In this document: one piece after another, positions 57,751 through 64,000 of the stretch
How positions within the stretch are numbered: the first letter of the stretch is position 1
Layout: each line of letters begins with the position of its first letter
Source of the DNA: Saccharothrix algeriensis
GTDB taxonomy: Bacteria; Actinomycetota; Actinomycetes; Mycobacteriales; Pseudonocardiaceae
Assembly: GCF_016907655.1 (NCBI RefSeq)
Contig: NZ_JAFBCL010000001.1
Span: 3,878,001-3,942,000, forward strand
DNA length: 64,000 bases
Direction of reading: 5' to 3'
The notes under the pieces: generated by a model
Database searches by the model: none
What the model saw: the letters and a program-made list of their open reading frames with translations, nothing else
What the model was told of the DNA's origin: nothing
Made by a program: the position numbers and the translations under genes

Positions 57751-58818
57751 GTGGAGCTGTTCTGGCACGACGCCTGCCTGGGGCACGACACCGGCGCGGG
57801 GCTGTGGGAGTTGCCCGGCCGGTGGGAGTGGTTGGACGAGCCCGAGCCGCACCCGGAGAACGCCGCCCGGCTGCGCACGTTCCGGCACGCCCTGGCGCAC
57901 GGCCCGGTCGCGCCGCACCTGAGCTGGTCGACCGGGCGGTTCGCCACGGACGACGAGCTGGCGCGCGTCCACTCGGCCGCATACCTTGCGCACATATACA
58001 AGGCGTGCACCGCGGGCGAGCGCGTCGCGCTGGAGGCCAACACCGTCGTCGGCCCCGGCTCGTGGGACGCGATCCGGGCCGCCGCCGGCACCGCCCTCGC
58101 CGCGTACGAGGCGGTCGCGGCCGGGCGGACCCGCCTGGCGTACGCGCTGGTCCGCCCGCCCGGCCACCACGCGCAGCGGTCCCTGGCGGACGGCTACTGC
58201 CTGGTCAACAACGCGGCCCTGGTCGCCGAGACGGCCCGCCGCGCCGGCCGCCGGGTGGCGGTCCTGGACTGGGACGTCCACCACGGCAACGGCACCCAGG
58301 ACGTCTTCCGGAACGCCGAGGACGTCCTCACGGTCTCCGTGCACATGCGGCACGGCGCGTGGGGCGCGAACCACGCCCAGACCGGCGGCCCCGAGGAGAA
58401 CGACCGCGCGAACCTCAACGTCGAGCTGTCCCTCGGCGCGGGCGACACCGCCTACCGCCGGGCGCTGGACGAGGTGGCCCTCCCGGCGATCCGCGCCCAC
58501 GGCGCGGACTTCCTGGTCTGCGCCTCGGGCTTCGACGGCTCGGCGTTCGACCCGAACGGGCGGCACAACCTGACCGCCGCGGGCTACCGGGACATCGGGC
58601 GCCGGGTGGCGGCGCTGGACCTCCCGACCGTGCTGACCCAGGAGGGCGGCTACCTGCGCGGCTACTCGGCGCTGTGCCTGCACGCCCTGGTGGAGGGGCT
58701 GGTGGGGACCGCCGAGCTGCTCGACGACCCCCTCGCCTACCTGCCCGACGACGCGCAGCTGGTCGACCGGGACCTGGCCAGGGCCGTCACCGGCCGAGCG
58801 GCCCCCGGCCCAGCTTGA
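57751..58818 (+). CDS. Class II histone deacetylase-like amidohydrolase
   Basis: A 355-residue zinc amidohydrolase of the arginase/deacetylase fold. The catalytic His pair is in RPPGHHAQ, zinc ligands are in [11 protein letters not shown] and [11 protein letters not shown], and the late GGYLRGY supplies the transition-state Tyr. Bacterial members act on acetylpolyamines or acetyl-lysine proteins. GTG 57751 begins [15 protein letters not shown], the family's N-terminal motif. Its last 32 bases overlap the end of the convergent chorismate mutase gene. Confidence 0.9.
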   Translation: MELFWHDACLGHDTGAGLWELPGRWEWLDEPEPHPENAARLRTFRHALAHGPVAPHLSWSTGRFATDDELARVHSAAYLAHIYKACTAGERVALEANTVVGPGSWDAIRAAAGTALAAYEAVAAGRTRLAYALVRPPGHHAQRSLADGYCLVNNAALVAETARRAGRRVAVLDWDVHHGNGTQDVFRNAEDVLTVSVHMRHGAWGANHAQTGGPEENDRANLNVELSLGAGDTAYRRALDEVALPAIRAHGADFLVCASGFDGSAFDPNGRHNLTAAGYRDIGRRVAALDLPTVLTQEGGYLRGYSALCLHALVEGLVGTAELLDDPLAYLPDDAQLVDRDLARAVTGRAAPGPA

Positions 58819-59056
58819 GCAGGATCATCGCCAGGTCGCGGCCCTCGGGGCCGAGCTCCCGGTAGCGGTTGAGGACGTCGATCTCCCGGTTGTGCACGAT
58901 CCTGGTGCCACCGGCGGCCATCCTGGCCGCGCCGATGGTCCTGGACACCTCCACGCGGCGCTTGACCAGCCGCAGCAGCTCGGCGTCGATCAGGTCGATC
59001 TCCTGCCGCAGCGCGTCGATGTCCTCGGGGGCGGGTGCGGTGTCGGTGCTGTTCAT
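58787..59056 (-). CDS. aroQ: Chorismate mutase (AroQ delta type)
   Basis: An 89-residue all-helical chorismate mutase that turns chorismate to prephenate for Phe and Tyr synthesis. The segments LRQEIDLIDAELLRLVKRR, ARMAAGGTR and [20 protein letters not shown] match the mycobacterial Rv0948c type, which is nearly inactive alone and is activated by DAHP synthase. The adjacent pcrA/uvrD1 gene is also conserved (Rv0949). A Phe/Tyr leader peptide and hairpin precede it, pointing to attenuation control. ATG start with a GAGAGGT site. Confidence 0.95.
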   Translation of the reverse strand: MNSTDTAPAPEDIDALRQEIDLIDAELLRLVKRRVEVSRTIGAARMAAGGTRIVHNREIDVLNRYRELGPEGRDLAMILLKLGRGPLGR

Positions 59057-59100
59057 CGAGGTGACCTCTCGGCTCTTGCGGAAGTCCCGGCCCGGAAGCG

Positions 59101-59136
59101 ACGAAGCCCCGGAATCCGAGGACTCCGGGGCTTCGT
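59101..59136 (-). terminator. Attenuator hairpin before chorismate mutase
   Basis: Perfect 13-base arms (59101-59113 and 59124-59136) with a 10-base loop lie between the leader peptide stop and the aroQ start. On the minus strand its upstream half contains CCGGAGTCC (59120-59128), which is exactly complementary to GGACTCCGG within the leader-peptide coding sequence (59169-59177), so an alternative antiterminator can form. There is only a weak T tract. Confidence 0.7.
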
Positions 59137-59151
59137 GGGTGGCTTGCTGCG

Positions 59152-59214
59152 CTAGCGGTCCACGGGAGCCGGAGTCCGGATCCCGTAGAAAAACTCGAAG
59201 TCGACCGAGCGCAC
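59152..59214 (-). CDS. Phe/Tyr-rich leader peptide of aroQ
   Basis: A 20-residue frame starting with GTG: MRSVDFEFFYGIRTPAPVDR. Four aromatic residues (F6, F8, F9, Y10) fall within five codons, as expected for a peptide whose ribosome stalls when Phe-tRNA or Tyr-tRNA is scarce. It ends 16 bases before the attenuator hairpin. Its coding sequence also holds a small hairpin (CCGG-rich) and the antiterminator strand. It is too short for ordinary gene prediction. A CATGAT a few bases upstream could be a -10 box of a leaderless message. Confidence 0.75.
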   Translation of the reverse strand: MRSVDFEFFYGIRTPAPVDR

Positions 59215-59271
59215 ACCGACATCATGCCACAGCCGCGCGCCGTCGGTGGCAACCGGTAACGTGGACGGACG

Positions 59272-61590
<2,319 letters not shown>

Positions 61591-62911
61591 CGGCGGCCAG
61601 CAGCGCCGCCGCGACGGGCACGAGCAGCGCCGACCGGTAGCCCTCCAGCGGCGTGTCGCCGAAGGCGACCACCGCCGTCACGCCGGCGACGCCGAGCGCC
61701 GCGCCGAACTGGAACGACGTGTTGAGCAGGCCGCCCGCGAGGCCCTGCTCGGCGTCCGCGACGCCGTCGGTGGCGACGATCGTCAGCGGTCCGTAGGCCA
61801 GCGCGAACGCGATGCCGAGCAGCGCGACGGTCGGGAAGACCTGCCAGTAGCCCCAGCCGGCGTCGATGCGCAGGAACAGCGCGTAGGCGGCGGCCGCGGC
61901 GAGCAGCCCGGCGGTGATCACCTTGATCAGCCCGAACCGCGCCACCAGGCGCGGCGTGAGGGTCGGCGCGAGCACCGCGTCGACGCCGGCGACGAGCAGC
62001 GCCAGCCCGGTCTCCAGCGCGGACCAGCCGAGCACCTGCTGGAAGTAGAGCACGGCGACCAGCTGGAACCCGAAGAACGAGGCGGCGAACAGCAGGGCCG
62101 CGAGGTTGACGCGGACCAGGTTCGGCACCCGCAGCAGGCCCGGCCGCACCAGCGGCTGCGCGGCCCGCCGCTCGACCGCCGCGAACGCCGCCAGCAGCAC
62201 GAGGCCGCCGACCAGGGCCTGCCACACGCCCTCGGCGACGGCCAGCACCAGCAGCAGCATCGCGCCGGTGGCGGTGGCGGCGCCCGCGAGGTCGAACCGG
62301 CCCCGGACCCGGTCGGCGTCGCGCGGCAGGACCTTCACCGCGGCGGCGAGGACGACCAGCGCGACGGCGACGGGCGCGAAGAACACCCACCGCCAGCCCA
62401 GCGCGGTGAGCAGCCCGCCGACCACCAGGCCGAGGGAGAAGCCGGCCGCGCCGACCCCGCCGTACACCAGGAGGGCCTGGTCGCGCCGCGGGCCGTCGAA
62501 CGCGGTGGTGATGATGGACAGCCCGGCCGGGGTGAGGAACGCGGCGCTCAGGCCCGTCACGAAGCGCGCCAGGACCAGCACCCAGCCGTCCTGGGCGAGC
62601 CCGCCGAGGCCGGAGAACAGCACGAAGACCGCGAGCCAGAACAGGAACACCCGCCGCCGGCCGAGCAGGTCCGCCGCGCGCCCGCCCAGCAGCATGAACC
62701 CGCCGTAGCCCAGCACGTAGGCGCTGACCACCCACTGGAGGGCGCCGGGGGTCATGCCCAGGTCGGCCTGGATCGAGGGCAGCGCGACGCCCATCATCGA
62801 GACGTCGACGCCCTCCAGGAAGATCGCGCCGCACAGCACCAGCAGGACGCCCCACTCGCGCCCGACCGGCCGCGCGGTGGTTTCCGTTGTCGCCACAACC
62901 CCTCCTCATTC

Positions 62912-62929
62912 CTTGCATGTGCATACAAG
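62912..62929. promoter_or_regulatory. Operator-like palindrome between MFS and HxlR genes
   Basis: CTTGCATG (62912-62919), TG, CATACAAG (62922-62929) form an inverted repeat with one mismatch. It overlaps TTGCAT, a possible -35 of the HxlR gene, with CAGGAT (62937-62942) 18 bases downstream as -10. It is suited to autoregulation and exporter control. Confidence 0.55.
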
Positions 62930-62950
62930 CCTGAGGCAGGATGGGGAACC

Positions 62951-63370
62951 GTGGAAGAGGGCACTCGGAAGTCACCGGGGCACTGCGACGGAACCGACGA
63001 CGACCCGCGGCAGTGGGACACCCGTTCGGACTGCCTGGTCCGCGACATGCTGGACCGGGTGGCCGACAAGTGGACGCTGCTGGTCATGGGCTACCTGGCG
63101 GAGCGGCGGCACCGCTTCTCCGAGCTGCACCGCCGGATCGACGGGGTGAGCCGGCGGATGCTCACCGTCACGCTGCGCCAGCTGGAGCGCGACGGGCTGG
63201 TGCTGCGCACCGCGCACCCGACGGTGCCGCCGCGGGTCGACTACGAGCTGACGCCGCTCGGCGGGTCCCTGCACGCCACCCTGTGCCCCCTCGTGGCGTG
63301 GGCGGAGGAGAACGAGGCCGGGGTCGCGGCCGCGCGCCGGGCGTTCGACAGCGGGGCCGGGGCGGCGTGA
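62951..63370 (+). CDS. HxlR family transcriptional regulator
   Basis: A 139-residue winged-helix regulator. The DNA-binding part has DKWTLLVMGYLAER, FSELHRRIDGVSRRMLTVTLRQL and the wing region PPRVDYELTPLG, typical of HxlR/YodB. Cysteines at about positions 12 and 28 could sense electrophiles, as in YodB. GTG 62951. It diverges from the MFS exporter gene, its probable target. Confidence 0.92.
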   Translation: MEEGTRKSPGHCDGTDDDPRQWDTRSDCLVRDMLDRVADKWTLLVMGYLAERRHRFSELHRRIDGVSRRMLTVTLRQLERDGLVLRTAHPTVPPRVDYELTPLGGSLHATLCPLVAWAEENEAGVAAARRAFDSGAGAA

Positions 63371-63725
63371 ACCGCGCGGGGCGGGCCGGTCCGGGGCGGG
63401 TCGGCCCCGGAGCGGCAAAAGATCGGGAGGGGCGCGCAACCCGCGCGGACCCCGGGCGTCTTTAGGGGTGTCACGAGCGGGGTGACCGGGGCGTTCGGGG
63501 TGAACCGGTCAGGGGGCCGCTCGCGGCCGGCACGAGGCGCGCCGGAGCCGCATCGGGGGCGGCGAGGGCGCGTGAGGGGATCACCGGGGATCGCAAGGGG
63601 TGGGCGAAAGGCCGGGTCGCGTTGCGGCCCGGCCTTTCGCGTACGTCGAGCGGACGTGTGCGGTGCAACCCCGCGGTTCCTGCGCGCGGTTCCCGCGCCG
63701 CGGGGAGGTCGCGGCGCGGGGGCGC
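63371..63725. other. Intergenic region between HxlR and M23 peptidase genes
   Basis: 355 very GC-rich bases between convergent genes. It holds the bidirectional terminator at 63604-63640 and two near-direct repeats of CGGGGTGA (about 63477 and 63498). No coding region or known RNA is supported. Confidence 0.55.
63604..63640. terminator. Bidirectional terminator before the M23 peptidase end
   Basis: Perfect 13-base arms (63604-63616 and 63628-63640) with an 11-base loop lie downstream of both convergent genes. Confidence 0.75.
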
Positions 63726-64000
63726 TCAGACGCTGATGCCCTTGGCGTTCAGCCAGGACAGCGGGTTGATCTTCTTGCCGTCCGGGTTCCACACCTCGAA
63801 GTGGAGGTGTGGGCCGGTGGAGAAGCCGCGGTTGCCCATCCGGGCGATCTGCTCGCCGGCCCGGACCACCTGGCCCTTGCGGACCGAGTAGCTGTCCACG
63901 TGCCCGTAGACGGTGATCGTGCCGTCGGTGTGCTCGACCCGGACCCACAGCCCGAATCCGCTTGCGGAACCGGCCTCGATCACGACACCATCCGCGGCGG
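63726..64000 (-). CDS. M23 (LytM-type) peptidase, C-terminal part
   Basis: The last 90 or so residues of a zinc endopeptidase that cuts peptidoglycan peptides; the start lies beyond the window. GHVDSYSVRKGQVVRAGEQIARMGNRGFSTGPHLHFEVW (seen as consecutive blocks: the GHV site, the GNRG turn and the HLHFE zinc/catalytic motif) identifies the domain. The protein ends NPLSWLNAKGISV. It is likely exported or membrane-anchored, but the signal region is not visible. Convergent with HxlR. Confidence 0.93.
   Translation of the reverse strand, partial: AADGVVIEAGSASGFGLWVRVEHTDGTITVYGHVDSYSVRKGQVVRAGEQIARMGNRGFSTGPHLHFEVWNPDGKKINPLSWLNAKGISV

Noticed and set aside
59215..59271. LexA/SOS box before pcrA
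   Set aside because: No TCGAAC-N4-GTTCGA-like sequence is present between the leader peptide and pcrA.
63371..63725. c-di-AMP (ydaO-type) riboswitch near the M23 peptidase
   Set aside because: Cell-wall peptidase genes of actinomycetes often carry one, but this stretch lies at the 3' end of the gene; any riboswitch would be beyond the right edge.

Overview
The window is about 73% GC, uses GTG starts freely, packs genes with 4-base stop/start overlaps, and carries a set of genes typical of filamentous actinomycetes (WhiB3, BldM, SigD/RsdA, an SsgA-like protein, AfsR/SARP). Its backbone gene order closely follows the Mycobacterium tuberculosis ESX-4 to guaA segment as I remember it (esxU, esxT, rplM, rpsI, glmM, two ESX-linked genes, glmS, nnrE/D, alr, tsaE, tsaB, rimI, tsaD, groES, groEL1, whiB3, Rv3415c-like, sigD, rsdA, DUF5319, guaB2, guaB3, choD, guaA). 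BldM and an SsgA-like protein point to a mycelial actinomycete, most likely of the Pseudonocardiales (Saccharothrix, Lentzea or Actinosynnema type). This is inferred from gene content; no rRNA is present.

Layout. 1-8203: end of an ESX-4-like type VII secretion locus (two WXG100 proteins), the ribosomal rplM-rpsI operon with a structured leader, glmM, and a four-gene block with a small ESX-like protein and a 953-residue low-complexity WXG protein. 8204-19712: a hydrolase, glmS behind a DasR-type operator, NAD(P)HX repair, alr, a hydrolase, the t6A genes tsaE/tsaB/rimI/tsaD, and a reverse-strand insertion (matB, thioredoxin, MerR). 19709-25374: AfsR-like regulator, imine-reductase-like enzyme and PhoD phosphatase, inserted between tsaD and groES. 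25545-32929: CIRCE-controlled groES-groEL1, then developmental regulators whiB3, a MerR/B12-like regulator, bldM, sigD and rsdA. 33122-38222: DUF5319, guaB2, guaB3 and a ChoD-like flavoenzyme. 38223-38936: a gene-free stretch with two large nested palindromes. 38937-44333: metallo-hydrolase, FAD monooxygenase, aldehyde dehydrogenase and guaA. 44460-48469: PspC-domain membrane proteins, a two-component system and an SsgA-like protein. 48655-57686: DMT exporter/LysR, two membrane Ser/Thr kinases and a set of single-pass membrane proteins. 57751-64000: histone deacetylase-like enzyme, chorismate mutase behind a Phe/Tyr leader peptide, pcrA/uvrD1, MFS/HxlR pair, and a partial M23 peptidase.

The strongest unexplained signals are (1) the nested palindromes at 38333-38776, whose two apical stems differ at 10 of 26 positions yet are each perfectly self-complementary; (2) a complete-looking transcription attenuator with a Phe/Tyr-rich leader peptide before chorismate mutase (59101-59214); (3) a near-consensus DasR operator before glmS; (4) a two-part leader structure before rplM; (5) a BldM whose phospho-acceptor Asp54 is Gly, and a B12-type MerR protein with degenerate cofactor motifs. 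No CRISPR array, tRNA, rRNA, insertion sequence or phage gene was seen.
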